From positions 1 to 35,110 of the forward strand of contig JAGXHD010000246.1 in NCBI GenBank assembly GCA_024636395.1: a stretch of DNA of 35,110 nt. The letters are read 5' to 3'. This DNA comes from Sulfitobacter sp. GTDB taxonomy: Bacteria; Pseudomonadota; Alphaproteobacteria; Rhodobacterales; Rhodobacteraceae. The position numbers and the translations under genes are program-made. The notes beneath the pieces are model-generated. The model saw only the letters and a program-made list of their open reading frames with translations. It ran no database searches and was not told where the DNA came from. This document shows, one piece after another, positions 23,798 through 33,291 of this stretch; position 1 is the first letter of the stretch, and each line of letters starts with the position of its first letter.

Positions 23798-24720
23798 TGC
23801 GCGGGCAGGTCCGCGAGAAGCAGCTCACCGCGCGGTTTCGGCGTGGCTGTCGGCTTCGAGGGCTGTGGTTTTGCCTTTGGCGGGCTGATGATATTCGCCT
23901 GCCACTGTCGTGCATCGTCACAGCCGTCACCCGCAGGGGGCGGGGTCTGGTTTACACAGCCGCGCGCACCGTTGGGGCAGGCGAGGCGGACGTGAAAGTG
24001 GTAGTGGTGCCCGTACCACGGCCGGATCTTGCGCAGATAGCTGCGGTCGCCGCGCTCATCATCGCACATCTGGACCTTTGCCCCCGGAAACACGAATATC
24101 CGCTCGGTGCGCGGATCTTTCGCCGCGGCCTTGATGATTTCGTGGTGCGCCCGCGTCCACGAGCCGTTGACGTAGGCACCGTTGGCACGGCGTGTCGAGA
24201 TCGACGAGATGTTCTCGCGCTGTACCCGCGTCAGGCTGAGCGACGTTGGCGGCAGCATCCAGATATCTGCATCAAGCCCGATTTGGTGGCTTGCGTGGCC
24301 GGTCAGCATCGGGCCTCCACGCGGCTGGCTCATGTCACCGACATAGAGGCCGTTCCAACCCGGCTGCTGGGCGGCAAACTGGCTGAGCTTCTTGACCATA
24401 GCCACAAGCTCGGGGTGCCCCCAGTTGCGGTTGCGCGACAGGCGCATCGCCTGCCATGTGGGCCCTGTCTCGGGCAGTTGCTGTGCCCCCGCGAGGCATC
24501 CCTTAGCATAGCTGCCGAAAGCGGCAGGCGATTGGGCGGTGCCGGAGGACTTGGTTCCGAACAGCTTTTTTGCCTCTACATTGCTCAGCGGGCCAGCCAG
24601 TTCGCCGATGGTGGGGAGCTCCATCCGCTCTTCTTTGGAGCCGCTGATGTCACGCGCGCCACCGCAGCTTGCCATCAGGACGCCAAGCGCCGAAATAATA
24701 AGGAGTTTTTTTACATTCAT
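23770..24720 (-). CDS. mepA: Penicillin-insensitive murein endopeptidase
   Basis: A 316-residue LAS-type zinc peptidase that cuts D-Ala-mDAP cross-links in peptidoglycan. It has a lipoprotein signal ('GVLMASC', Cys at 19), unlike soluble E. coli MepA. Metal and catalytic motifs are 'GHASHQIGLDADIWM' (His and Asp ligands) and 'GHHYHFHVRLACP'. The C-terminal 70 residues are Pro/Lys rich ('PPKAKPQPSKPTATPKP') and are probably a flexible tail. Its start overlaps the upstream MFS stop by ATGA; its 3' end overlaps the esterase gene, so the three make one operon. Confidence 0.9.
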   Translation of the reverse strand: MNVKKLLIISALGVLMASCGGARDISGSKEERMELPTIGELAGPLSNVEAKKLFGTKSSGTAQSPAAFGSYAKGCLAGAQQLPETGPTWQAMRLSRNRNWGHPELVAMVKKLSQFAAQQPGWNGLYVGDMSQPRGGPMLTGHASHQIGLDADIWMLPPTSLSLTRVQRENISSISTRRANGAYVNGSWTRAHHEIIKAAAKDPRTERIFVFPGAKVQMCDDERGDRSYLRKIRPWYGHHYHFHVRLACPNGARGCVNQTPPPAGDGCDDARQWQANIISPPKAKPQPSKPTATPKPRGELLLADLPAQCKAVLEVN

Positions 24721-26090
24721 TTGAAGAAGTCCCCTCTAGGTTTAACCCAGAGTAGCAGAACCAGCCCCACGATGAACAGCCCCACAACCGGGCTGACGCC
24801 CAATCTCTGGCTACCAGTCAGCTGGCTTGTTAGCGCGATCAGCGCGGGGGCGAGGAATGACGTCGCTTTGCCCGAAAGGGCGTAGAGGCCGAAAGCTTCG
24901 GTCATCCGCGCGGGGTTGGCCTGCCGGGTCATCATGTTGCGCGACGACGCCTGGAGCGAGCCGCCTGCAGCGCCGATCACCGCGCCCGCGATGAAGAAGG
25001 TGATGTCGGGCGCGCTGGAGCCTTCGGCGACGGTAATGCCCATGATCGAAGTGGGCGTTATCATCACGACCAGCAAGGCCACGCAAGCCAGCGTTACCAC
25101 GCAAAACACGATCACTGGCATTGGACCCAAGCGGCGGTCGACCTTGCCGGAGATCCAGCAGGCAACAGCGCCTGAAATCGCCGCGATAATCCCGAAAATA
25201 CCCACCTGTGTGATCGACCAACCCAGCACCCCGAGCGCATAGATGCCCCCGAAGGTGTACATCCCGTTGAGTGCATCGCGGTAGAACATCGAGGAGCTAA
25301 GATAGGCCAGCAGGGAAGGGTGGCGCGGCAGGCCCCTGAGCGTGGCGCCCAGATCACGCAGGCTTTTGCCGATCAGTAGCCGTGCGGCGCCCGTTGGTTT
25401 TGTGTCGCGGGTGTAGAGAAAGAAGGGGACCATGAAGACCGCAAACCAGATCGCGGTGAGCGGTCCCACGATGCGGGTATCGGCCTTTGTTGCCGGATCA
25501 AGGCCGAAGAGGGGGCTGAGGCCCGCCATCGTCGTGCCGTTCGCGCCCGCTTGAAAGAGCGCGAGCATCAGCGCCAGCGCCACGACGCCGCCAACATAGC
25601 CGAAGGCCCAGCCCGAGCCGGACAAGCGCCCCAACTCGGCCGGGTCCTTGTCGAGTTCAGGCAGATACGAATTGGTAAAAATTGTCGCAAATTCCATCCC
25701 GATGAGGCCGATGCCGAAGAAAAACAGCGCCCAGATAACGGAGAAATCCTGTGGTGCGGTCCACCACAACGCGCCGGAGCCCACAAAATACATCACAGAA
25801 AACAGCCAGATCCACGGCAGCTTGCGCCCTGAATTATCCGCAATGGCCCCTAGCACCGGCGCAAGCACAGCGATCGTTATCCCGGAGATCGCCAGCCCCC
25901 AACCCCAGTAGGCCTGCGCTTGTGCGCGTGCAGCCTCGGTTGCCATTCCCCCTGTAATCATGTTTGCCGAAACGGTGCCCGTGAAATATGGCCCGAATAT
26001 GAAGGTCAGCAGGAGGGTGTTGTAGGGTTGGCTGGCCCAATCGAAAAAATACCAGCCCCAGATGCGCTTGCGCTGCGATATTGCTTTCAT
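24717..26090 (-). CDS. MFS transporter, Atg22/UMF1 type
   Basis: A 457-residue, 12-helix MFS protein. I start at ATG 26090 (MKAISQRKRIWGWYFFDWAS), which has GGAGCAGG upstream; the extra 14 codons are not hydrophobic. 'DWASQPYNTLLLTFIFGPYF' is the signature of the Atg22-like UMF1 family, with 'APVLGAIADNSGRK' as the loop 2-3 motif and 'GSLQASSRNMMTR' in the second half. Fungal Atg22 exports amino acids from the vacuole; bacterial substrates are unknown. First gene of an operon with mepA. Confidence 0.85.
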   Translation of the reverse strand: MKAISQRKRIWGWYFFDWASQPYNTLLLTFIFGPYFTGTVSANMITGGMATEAARAQAQAYWGWGLAISGITIAVLAPVLGAIADNSGRKLPWIWLFSVMYFVGSGALWWTAPQDFSVIWALFFFGIGLIGMEFATIFTNSYLPELDKDPAELGRLSGSGWAFGYVGGVVALALMLALFQAGANGTTMAGLSPLFGLDPATKADTRIVGPLTAIWFAVFMVPFFLYTRDTKPTGAARLLIGKSLRDLGATLRGLPRHPSLLAYLSSSMFYRDALNGMYTFGGIYALGVLGWSITQVGIFGIIAAISGAVACWISGKVDRRLGPMPVIVFCVVTLACVALLVVMITPTSIMGITVAEGSSAPDITFFIAGAVIGAAGGSLQASSRNMMTRQANPARMTEAFGLYALSGKATSFLAPALIALTSQLTGSQRLGVSPVVGLFIVGLVLLLWVKPRGDFFK

Positions 26091-26165
26091 TTCAACCTGC
26101 TCCCCCGTTTGTACTGACGTAGAACAGGCCAAAGAGTTTGGTGCAAGAAGTGGTTTCGCGCCGGA

Positions 26166-26705
26166 TCAGTCCTGCATAGGAGGCCATGGACGCGTCGTCT
26201 CGGCGCGGGTCCAGTTCCGGATCCAATCGGGCATTGCGGGGGAGATCGCCTGCTGGCCTAGCGCGGCGAGTATGCGCGGGGGTTTCACGATCCCGTTCTT
26301 GTCCGTCGCTGCGGCGCGGTAGAGGACGTGGCTGGCACATTCACCATCGCGCTTCCACATCGACTGCTCAATATACATGAATTTATCGTCCCAGCATACG
26401 GCACGGCTGCGCACCTCGAACCGCTCGAAAGGGCGGATGCGGCGACGAAAGCGCACGTGCGATCCGGCCATCGTCAGGTTCCACCGCTCGCGTCGCAGAA
26501 CCGCGACCAGACCCGCGCGCTGCGCCATCGCGCTGCGCCCCAGATCATAAAGGGTGAGCGCTCGGCCATTGTTTAGTTCAAGAAAGACGTCAAGATCATG
26601 TGGCCAGCAGATGTGATGCGACACATGCATCTCGGTCAAAGTCTTGAAGCGCGGCTGGCGGCTGGCCAGCCAGACATCTTTGAACAGGCGCAAAAACGGG
26701 AACAT
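26166..26705 (-). CDS. Acyl-CoA thioesterase-like hotdog protein
   Basis: A 179-residue 4HBT/THEM6-like hotdog protein. 'HICWPHDLDVFLELNNGRALTLYDLGR' is the long-helix region that in this family holds the Asp active site, and 'VRFRRRIRPFERFEVRSRAVCWDDKFMYIEQ' covers the central strands. The start ATG 26705 has AAGGAG upstream. The expected reaction is hydrolysis of an acyl-CoA or acyl-ACP; the natural substrate is not known. It stands alone, divergent from yggT. Confidence 0.8.
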   Translation of the reverse strand: MFPFLRLFKDVWLASRQPRFKTLTEMHVSHHICWPHDLDVFLELNNGRALTLYDLGRSAMAQRAGLVAVLRRERWNLTMAGSHVRFRRRIRPFERFEVRSRAVCWDDKFMYIEQSMWKRDGECASHVLYRAAATDKNGIVKPPRILAALGQQAISPAMPDWIRNWTRAETTRPWPPMQD

Positions 26706-26837
26706 GGGGGCACTCCTTATTGCCCTCCAATTGACCTGAGGCGGGCCTGCGTCAACCAGGTACCTCGCGGCACCCTTGTCCTTTTTGTGCGCGAGGCTTA
26801 ATTGCTGGTCAGACGTTTTGGAAAAGGACTGCCGCTT

Positions 26838-27125
26838 GTGACCTCACTCTTCATGATCCTGATGCTTTTGTTGAATATTCTGTGGTTCTTCATCATTGCC
26901 CATGTGGTAATGTCCTGGCTGATCAATTTTCAGGTGCTCAACACGCGCCAGCCCTTGGTCGCGCAGATTTGGTATGGCATAAACCGACTGTTAGAGCCTA
27001 TTTACGCACCCATCCGCCGCGTGCTGCCCAACATGGGCGGGCTTGATCTGGCACCCTTGGTAGTGCTCATCGGTGTGGCGGCCGCGCGGATCGTACTGAC
27101 AAATAATGCGGCGCTCTTTTACTGA
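26838..27125 (+). CDS. YggT-family membrane protein
   Basis: A 95-residue protein with two hydrophobic segments. I start at GTG 26838 (MTSLFMILMLLLNIL), with AAGGA ten bases upstream, not the TTG of the track. 'MSWLINFQVLNTRQPL' and 'LLEPIYAPIRRVLPNMGGLDLAPLVVLIG' are the two YggT blocks. The family (YGGT/YlmG) is associated with the cell division site and with membrane or osmotic homeostasis; its exact role is not established. Divergent from the thioesterase. Confidence 0.85.
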   Translation: MTSLFMILMLLLNILWFFIIAHVVMSWLINFQVLNTRQPLVAQIWYGINRLLEPIYAPIRRVLPNMGGLDLAPLVVLIGVAAARIVLTNNAALFY

Positions 27126-27242
27126 GGAGCAGCTCCGATCAAGCCACTGGAAATCGCGGAACGCGGTAGGAGAAGTCCTTGCCCCGCTTCTGTCGATATG
27201 TGACTTTGGCGGCGCTGTATTTCCCAACACTAGGTCTCCTAA

Positions 27243-29288
27243 ATGTCAGGCGCTGCCCCGCTGCTAAAAGATGTATTCGGCTTTGACGGGTTTCGTCCGG
27301 GACAAGAGGAGATCGTTGAGGCGGTGACCGCGGGCGAGAACGTGCTGGCGATCATGCCCACGGGGGGTGGGAAATCCCTGTGCTTCCAATTACCTGCCCT
27401 GATGCGTGATGGCGTCACCGTCGTGATCTCCCCGCTTATTGCCTTGATGCGCGATCAGGTCCGCGCCTTGCAGGAACTGGGTGTGGGTGCAGGTGCGCTG
27501 ACGTCCGGCAACACCCCCGAAGAAACGGACGCGGTCTGGGAAGGGCTTGAGGCGGGCACGCTCAAGCTTCTGTATATGGCTCCCGAGCGCCTAGCTGCCG
27601 GATCAGTGATGGGGATGCTCAAACGGGTCGGTGTGCGCATGATCGCCGTGGACGAGGCGCACTGCGTGAGCCAGTGGGGCCATGATTTCCGACCCGATTA
27701 CCTGCGCATCGGAGAGTTGAAGCGCGCGCTCGATGTGCCGCTCGCCGCCTTCACAGCCACCGCGGATACCGAAACGCAGGCCGAGATCGTTGAGAAGCTG
27801 TTTGGCGGTGTTGCCCCACGGTCCTTCCTACGCGGCTTTGATCGGCCTAATATTCACTTGATGTTCGCCGCCAAGAACTCGCCTCGCAATCAGATCCTGA
27901 ACTTTGCAGCTGCACGGCGCGGGCAATCGGGGATCGTCTATTGCGGGACGCGCGCCAAGACCGAAGGCATCGCGCGTGCCCTCAACGATGCCGGGCAAAC
28001 GGCGATCCACTACCACGGCGGGATGGAGGCGGAAGATCGCCGCATAGCTGAGCGGCGATTTCAGCAAGAGGATGGCCTGATCGTCGCGGCCACTGTCGCG
28101 TTCGGGATGGGGATCGACAAACCCGATATTCGCTGGGTGGCTCACGCTGACCTGCCCAAAAGCATCGAGAGCTATTACCAGGAGATCGGCCGCGCGGGCC
28201 GTGATGGTGCGCCCGCCGAGACGCTGACTCTGTTTGGCCCGGAGGACATTCGCCTGCGCCGCACCCAGATCGACGAAGGGCTTGCCCCACCGGAGCGCCG
28301 CACCGCCGACCACGGTCGTCTCAACGCGCTGTTGGGACTTGCGGAGGCGCTGGAATGTCGCCGCAAGACGCTGCTGGGGTACTTTGACGAGGCGGAGGTA
28401 ACCTGTGGCAACTGTGACCTGTGCGACAGCCCGGTGGATATGTTTGACGGCACGACCGCTGTGCGCAAAGCGCTCTCGGCGATGCTGCGCACCGAGGAGT
28501 GGTTTGGCGCGGGGCATCTGATCGATATTCTGCTCGGCATCGAGACGGACAAGATAAAGCAGCGTGGCCACCAATCTCTGCCGACCTATGGCGTGGGAAC
28601 GGAATACACCAAACCTGAATGGCAGGCCGTTTTCCGGCAGATGATGGGCCGTGATCTGGTGCGCCCCGATCCCGCCCGCCACGGCGCGCTGCGGATGACC
28701 GATGCCGCTTTGCCGATCCTGCGCGATGAGCAATCCATCACCCTGCGCCGCGACAGCATCAAGGCCGCCGGATCCACACGCCGCCCCGCCGTGAAAGCGA
28801 TGGTCAACGATGAGGATGCACCATTGCTGAGCGCGCTGAAGGCCAAGCGGCGCGGACTTGCTGAGGCGGCAAAAGTGCCCGCCTACATCATCTTTACCGA
28901 TCGCACGCTGATCGAGATGGCGGAGACGCGGCCCGCAAATCTCGACCAGATGGCAGGGATCAGCGGGATCGGCGCGAAAAAACTTGAAAGTTATGGCGCG
29001 GCGTTTCTGGAAGTAATAAACGGCGAGGCCGCGATGATGCACCCGCAACGCCGCAAGCTGGCCGGGCGTGGTGCGGGCGATCTCTACGACCAGCTCCTCG
29101 AAGTGCAGTCTGTCCTGTCGCGCGGTGCGCTGGGCACAGATAAGCCGCTGAGCTGTTCGGCATCGCTGCTGGCCAAGGTAGCGCAGATGCGCGGCGCGAA
29201 CGAGGATGCGATGGAGCGGCTTCTGGGCGACAAGCGCGCGGAGCGTTTCGGTGCCGCCTTTCTGGACGTCCTGCGCAGCGCGGACTAG
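27243..29288 (+). CDS. recQ: ATP-dependent DNA helicase RecQ
   Basis: A full-length 681-residue RecQ. Walker A is MPTGGGKS (38-45), motif II is DEAHCVSQWGHDFRPDYL (DEAH at 137-140), with the RecQ aromatic-rich loop intact, and motif VI is 'YYQEIGRAGRDG'. The zinc-binding RQC part has 'ALECRRKTLLGYFDE' and 'CGNCDLCD'. An HRDC domain lies at 'MAGISGIGAKKLESYGAAFLEVI' in the C-terminal third. It unwinds forked and recombination DNA 3' to 5'. It lies 118 bases after yggT, a gap in which I see no clear promoter. yaaA follows 29 bases later. Confidence 0.95.
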   Translation: MSGAAPLLKDVFGFDGFRPGQEEIVEAVTAGENVLAIMPTGGGKSLCFQLPALMRDGVTVVISPLIALMRDQVRALQELGVGAGALTSGNTPEETDAVWEGLEAGTLKLLYMAPERLAAGSVMGMLKRVGVRMIAVDEAHCVSQWGHDFRPDYLRIGELKRALDVPLAAFTATADTETQAEIVEKLFGGVAPRSFLRGFDRPNIHLMFAAKNSPRNQILNFAAARRGQSGIVYCGTRAKTEGIARALNDAGQTAIHYHGGMEAEDRRIAERRFQQEDGLIVAATVAFGMGIDKPDIRWVAHADLPKSIESYYQEIGRAGRDGAPAETLTLFGPEDIRLRRTQIDEGLAPPERRTADHGRLNALLGLAEALECRRKTLLGYFDEAEVTCGNCDLCDSPVDMFDGTTAVRKALSAMLRTEEWFGAGHLIDILLGIETDKIKQRGHQSLPTYGVGTEYTKPEWQAVFRQMMGRDLVRPDPARHGALRMTDAALPILRDEQSITLRRDSIKAAGSTRRPAVKAMVNDEDAPLLSALKAKRRGLAEAAKVPAYIIFTDRTLIEMAETRPANLDQMAGISGIGAKKLESYGAAFLEVINGEAAMMHPQRRKLAGRGAGDLYDQLLEVQSVLSRGALGTDKPLSCSASLLAKVAQMRGANEDAMERLLGDKRAERFGAAFLDVLRSAD

Positions 29289-29317
29289 ATACCATTACAG
29301 GGTAAAGAGGAGCGGAT

Positions 29318-30097
29318 ATGCTTGTTGTGATTTCACCGGCGAAAAAGCTGGACTGGGCCGAGCGGGACGTGGCGACCACCACGCCCGATTTTCTCGACGC
29401 AGCGGCGGAACTTGTTACGGCAGCGCGCAAGCTGAGCGTGAGTGATCTGAAAGCGCTGATGTCGCTGAGCGAAAACCTTGCGACACTGAACCGCGATCGT
29501 TTCAAGTCCTATGTCGCGGCGCCACAGGCCGATCTGACACGGCCCGCTGCGCTCGCCTTTGCCGGTGATACCTATCAGGGGCTGGAGGCAGCGAGCTTGG
29601 ACTCCGAAGAGATGGAGTTTGCGCAGGATCATTTGCGGATCCTGTCTGGGCTCTACGGTGTGCTGCGGCCACTGGATGCGATCCAACCCTACCGCCTCGA
29701 AATGGGCAGCAAGCTCAAGACGAAACGCGCGAAGAGCCTCTATGAGTTTTGGGGCAGCGGGATTTCCGAAGCGTTGAATGCGCAGGCGCAAGCCACTGGC
29801 AGCGATGTGCTAATCAACTGTGCCAGTCAGGAATACTTCGGCGCTGTGAACCTTGAAGCGCTGGAGTCGCGCGTGATCACGCCGCAGTTCATGGAAGAGA
29901 AGGACGATGGCAAAGGCCCGAAAATCGTGAGCTTCTACGCTAAAAAAGCGCGCGGTGCGATGGCGCGTTTTGTGATGCAAAACCGGATCAAGGAGACTGA
30001 CGGCATCCTCGACTTCAATATCGGTGGCTATACGTACATGCCGGAAATGTCCAAGCCGGAAGCGCCTGTGTTCCTGCGCCCCTATCCTGCATCCTGA
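29318..30097 (+). CDS. yaaA: Peroxide stress protein YaaA
   Basis: A 259-residue YaaA/DUF328 protein. The opening '[13 protein letters not shown]' and '[14 protein letters not shown]' are near-invariant in the family, as are '[22 protein letters not shown]' and '[14 protein letters not shown]'. It has a DNA-binding fold and lowers free iron and DNA damage during H2O2 stress in E. coli. AGGAG precedes the ATG at good spacing. Its 3' end overlaps the convergent kinase by 16 bases. The link with recQ (DNA repair, oxidative stress) is plausible. Confidence 0.93.
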   Translation: MLVVISPAKKLDWAERDVATTTPDFLDAAAELVTAARKLSVSDLKALMSLSENLATLNRDRFKSYVAAPQADLTRPAALAFAGDTYQGLEAASLDSEEMEFAQDHLRILSGLYGVLRPLDAIQPYRLEMGSKLKTKRAKSLYEFWGSGISEALNAQAQATGSDVLINCASQEYFGAVNLEALESRVITPQFMEEKDDGKGPKIVSFYAKKARGAMARFVMQNRIKETDGILDFNIGGYTYMPEMSKPEAPVFLRPYPAS

Positions 30098-32253
30098 ACC
30101 TGCGCTTGTGTGATCTGCTCGGTGCCCAGCGGCTGCGCCAGCAGTATGTGATCCTCGATCATCGCGCGGCGCAGCGGTTTGGTGAGGTAGTGATCAAGCC
30201 CCGCCTTAAGGATTGATTTGTCATCGTCCGGCAAAGCGTGGGCGGTCATGGCGACTACGGGAATATGGCCTCCTTGCCGCGCCTCGATCTCGCGGATTTT
30301 TTGAGTCGCTTGTTTGCCATCCATGCGCGGCATCGAGATGTCCATGAATATGAGGTCCGGCTTGAAGCTTTGATAAAGCTCGACCGCTTCCTCACCGTTG
30401 GCTGCAAATTGCAGAGCGATGTTGAGTGATTTGACCATCTTGCTGAACACGAGCTGATTTGTGCGGTTATCCTCCGCAGCAAGCACGCGCATCTTGCGCA
30501 ACTTGACCGGGGCAGTCGGCTTCTCGACAAAGGGTGCGATCTTTTCCAGCTCGGTAAACAGGGCGCGGCGCGGCAATGGTTTTTGCAGCATTGCGCTAAA
30601 GCCTTGGGCACGCGGATCATCCTTGAGCCCCATCAGATTAGAGCTCAGCAGAAGCAAAGGTATCGTGCTTCCCCGCGCGCGCAGGGCTTCGGCGAGGGCG
30701 AGTGCATCGACGTTGGGGAGCTTATGGTCCGTCACGATCATGTCGATCGTGTCGTCCAGTTCACCGAGTGCGGCGGCAGCGGAATTGACCCCGATAGTTT
30801 GCAGCTGGAGCTGCGCGAGTTGCCGCTCCAGAATGGCGCGGTTCTCCGCCATGTCATCCACCACCAATACCCTGCGCAGGTGGCGCGCGAGAGATGGATA
30901 CTCCGTATCGATCGCACCATTCGCCTCCATCTGAATCCTGAAACCAAAGCACGACCCGACGCCTTCCTCGGATGTGACCCAGATCTCCCCTTTCATCAGC
31001 TCGACCAGACGTTTTGTGATGGCAAGGCCAAGGCCGGTGCCATCGAACTGCCGGTTCCGCTCGTTTTCGACCTGATTGAATTCGCCGAAGATGTGGCCGG
31101 TCATGTGATCGGGGATGCCGATGCCCGTATCCTCGACTGCGATGTGGATGGAAACCTCGCCCGCTGCGGCATCCGCAATACCTGTCACACGGACCAGAAC
31201 ATGACCTTCGATGGTAAACTTGATCGCATTCCCGATGAGATTGGTCAGAACCTGCCTGATGCGGCCGGCGTCGCCGATCATATCGGTCGGCAGGAACAAA
31301 TCATAATCCAGCAACAGCCCGAGCCCCTTATCGCGGGGCATCGGTTGAAGCAGCATGATGACTTCCTGGCAGGCACGCTCCAGATCGAAAGGGGATTTGT
31401 TCAAAGCAAGGCGTCCCGCCTCGATCTTTGAATAATCCAACACGTCATTGATGATCACCAGGAGAGCCTCGCCGGAGTTCTTGATGGTCTGGACGTAGAG
31501 GCGCTGCTCCTCGTCGAGCGGGGTGTCGTCAAGCAGATCGGCCATGCCAACCACACCGTTCATCGGTGTCCGGATCTCGTGGCTCATATTGGCGAGGAAG
31601 GCAGATTTGGTGCGGTTGGCCGCCTCCGCCTGCTCTCGCGCTGAATGGAGCTCGCGCTCATATTGAACTGTTGCAGTGATATCGAGCCCGAGGGACACCA
31701 CATCGCCTCCGGGGCCGCGCTGGTCGATCATCTTGATGTAGTTGCCATTCCACAGCTGGATCACTTCCGGCTCCGGATTGCGGCCCTGAAACCGCGTCAG
31801 CATGCGCTGGCGCCACGCAGTCGGCTCCATCCCGCCCAGATCGACGATCCCCTCATCGGTGAGCGCCTGAAGGATCGTCACGAAATTCACGCCCGGTTTG
31901 ATCACTTCAAGGCCGTCGAAAACGGCCAGATAAGATTGATTTGCCATGATCAGGCGGTTGTCACCGTCGAAAAAGGCAAAGCCATCCTTGATCGTCTCGA
32001 TGGAGTGCCATAACCGCCGCTCGACGACCGCGATCTTCTCGTGGGCGGCGTTAAGGTCGGATTTGACCTTGCGGTTCTCGGCCCCCATGCTTTCGACGAG
32101 GGCGCGGGTATCCACGATCTCATCGCTCAACTCGCGCGCGTGGCGGCCCAGCTTGCGGTTTGCAGCAAACAGTTCGGCCTTCTTGAGCTCGAGCATACGT
32201 TCCGCAGCCAACCTGCCCCGCCGCTCTTCGGTGAGTTTTTGTTGTAGACTCAT
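30082..32253 (-). CDS. PAS-domain hybrid sensor histidine kinase with two receivers
   Basis: A 723-residue soluble hybrid kinase with no membrane segment. Domains in order: N-terminal coiled coil (1-80), PAS-like sensor (about 82-195, starting '[19 protein letters not shown]'), HisKA with phospho-acceptor His225 in '[13 protein letters not shown]', HATPase with N box 'NLIGNAIKF' and G boxes 'DTGIGI' (375-380) and 'GTGLGL' (405-410), receiver 1 (460-570, Asp509 in VTDHKLP), and receiver 2 (588-705, Asp638 in 'FMDISMP'). Both receivers keep the acceptor Asp and the C-terminal Lys. No Hpt or output domain is present, so an external Hpt or response regulator is expected. AAAGAGGGA precedes the ATG. 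Its signal is unknown. Confidence 0.93.
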   Translation of the reverse strand: MSLQQKLTEERRGRLAAERMLELKKAELFAANRKLGRHARELSDEIVDTRALVESMGAENRKVKSDLNAAHEKIAVVERRLWHSIETIKDGFAFFDGDNRLIMANQSYLAVFDGLEVIKPGVNFVTILQALTDEGIVDLGGMEPTAWRQRMLTRFQGRNPEPEVIQLWNGNYIKMIDQRGPGGDVVSLGLDITATVQYERELHSAREQAEAANRTKSAFLANMSHEIRTPMNGVVGMADLLDDTPLDEEQRLYVQTIKNSGEALLVIINDVLDYSKIEAGRLALNKSPFDLERACQEVIMLLQPMPRDKGLGLLLDYDLFLPTDMIGDAGRIRQVLTNLIGNAIKFTIEGHVLVRVTGIADAAAGEVSIHIAVEDTGIGIPDHMTGHIFGEFNQVENERNRQFDGTGLGLAITKRLVELMKGEIWVTSEEGVGSCFGFRIQMEANGAIDTEYPSLARHLRRVLVVDDMAENRAILERQLAQLQLQTIGVNSAAAALGELDDTIDMIVTDHKLPNVDALALAEALRARGSTIPLLLLSSNLMGLKDDPRAQGFSAMLQKPLPRRALFTELEKIAPFVEKPTAPVKLRKMRVLAAEDNRTNQLVFSKMVKSLNIALQFAANGEEAVELYQSFKPDLIFMDISMPRMDGKQATQKIREIEARQGGHIPVVAMTAHALPDDDKSILKAGLDHYLTKPLRRAMIEDHILLAQPLGTEQITQAQVQDAG

Positions 32254-32379
32254 CGGTCCCTCTTTGGTCGTCCTGCCTGCTTCTTGTGCGCCACTGGCAG
32301 TAAATACCCCATTAATGGCCCAAGGTTCCCCGACAAACCGGCTGGACTAATCGTATGTGTGGTGCGACTGCATGACATC

Positions 32380-33291
32380 ATGTCGCTTGCTCTTTCCGTC
32401 CTGCCATTGTTGCTGATTATCGCGTCCGGCTATGGGCTTGCGAAATCGCAGATCATTCCCCGCAGTGCCTGGGGCGCGATCGAGACACTGTCGTTTCGCG
32501 GGCTTATCCCTGCGACCTTGATCCTTGCCATTTCACGCTCCGATCTCTCGATCGAGCGGTTCGGCAGCTTTGGTCTGGCGCTGGTGGGGACGTTGATGCT
32601 CCTGTCGGTTCTGGTGCTCGCGTTGCGGCTCTTGCCGCAGTCTGTGCTGGCCAATTCTTCGTTCACTTCGATGTTTCAGGGCAGTGTCCGGTGGAATGCT
32701 TTCGTCGCTCTCGCGGCCGCAGAGCAGTTTCTAACCGGTGGCATCGCACTGATGGCAATCGCGATCGCGGTCCTGATCCCGATGATCAATATCATCTGCA
32801 TCATCGTGCTTGCCGCGTTTGGGCCGTCGCGGGCCAGCGTGGGAAAAGTGCTGGGCACTCTTTCGCGCAACCCGTTGGTGCAGGCTTGCGTAATAGGGCT
32901 CGCGCTCAATTTCAGCGGGGTCTCCCTGCCTGTCCCCGTGGCGGATGCGCTGGAGATGATCGGCCGGGGCGCATTGGGCATAGGGCTGCTCGCGGTGGGT
33001 GCTGGAATCAGCCTGCGCAGGCTCACACGGCTCGATTGGCGGGTGTGCTTTGGCGTGCTGATGCGGCCTGTGCTTGCATCCGGCATATTTGCAGTGCTCG
33101 GCACCCTTCTCGGGTTGCCCCCGGTGCAGGTGTTCGCCGGTATTCTGGTGTTTGCCGCCCCCGCGGCTTCTAATGGCTATATCGTCGCCAAGCAGATGGG
33201 CGGCGATGCTGATCTCTATGCCGATATCATGACATGGCAGGTGGTAATGTCGCTGCTGGCGCTGCCCTTTTGGGCGCAAATCATCCTTTAG
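32380..33291 (+). CDS. AEC-family permease (auxin efflux carrier type)
   Basis: A 303-residue, about ten-helix AEC transporter. I choose ATG 32380 (MSLALSVLPLLLIIASGYGL), the typical AEC opening; the 32 extra codons of the track begin at TTG and are not membrane-like. 'IPRSAWGAIETLSFRGLIPATL' is the usual helix 2 region, and 'AAPAASNGYIVAKQMGGDA' near the C-terminus is a strong family motif. Substrates of bacterial AEC proteins include malonate, malate and amino acids; none can be assigned here. No strong Shine-Dalgarno precedes the ATG. Its TAG overlaps the convergent gene's TAA in TTAG. Confidence 0.85.
   Translation: MSLALSVLPLLLIIASGYGLAKSQIIPRSAWGAIETLSFRGLIPATLILAISRSDLSIERFGSFGLALVGTLMLLSVLVLALRLLPQSVLANSSFTSMFQGSVRWNAFVALAAAEQFLTGGIALMAIAIAVLIPMINIICIIVLAAFGPSRASVGKVLGTLSRNPLVQACVIGLALNFSGVSLPVPVADALEMIGRGALGIGLLAVGAGISLRRLTRLDWRVCFGVLMRPVLASGIFAVLGTLLGLPPVQVFAGILVFAAPAASNGYIVAKQMGGDADLYADIMTWQVVMSLLALPFWAQIIL

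Noticed and set aside
27828-29048. 406-codon minus-strand ORF antisense to recQ
   Set aside because: A long shadow frame; recQ on the plus strand carries every helicase motif.
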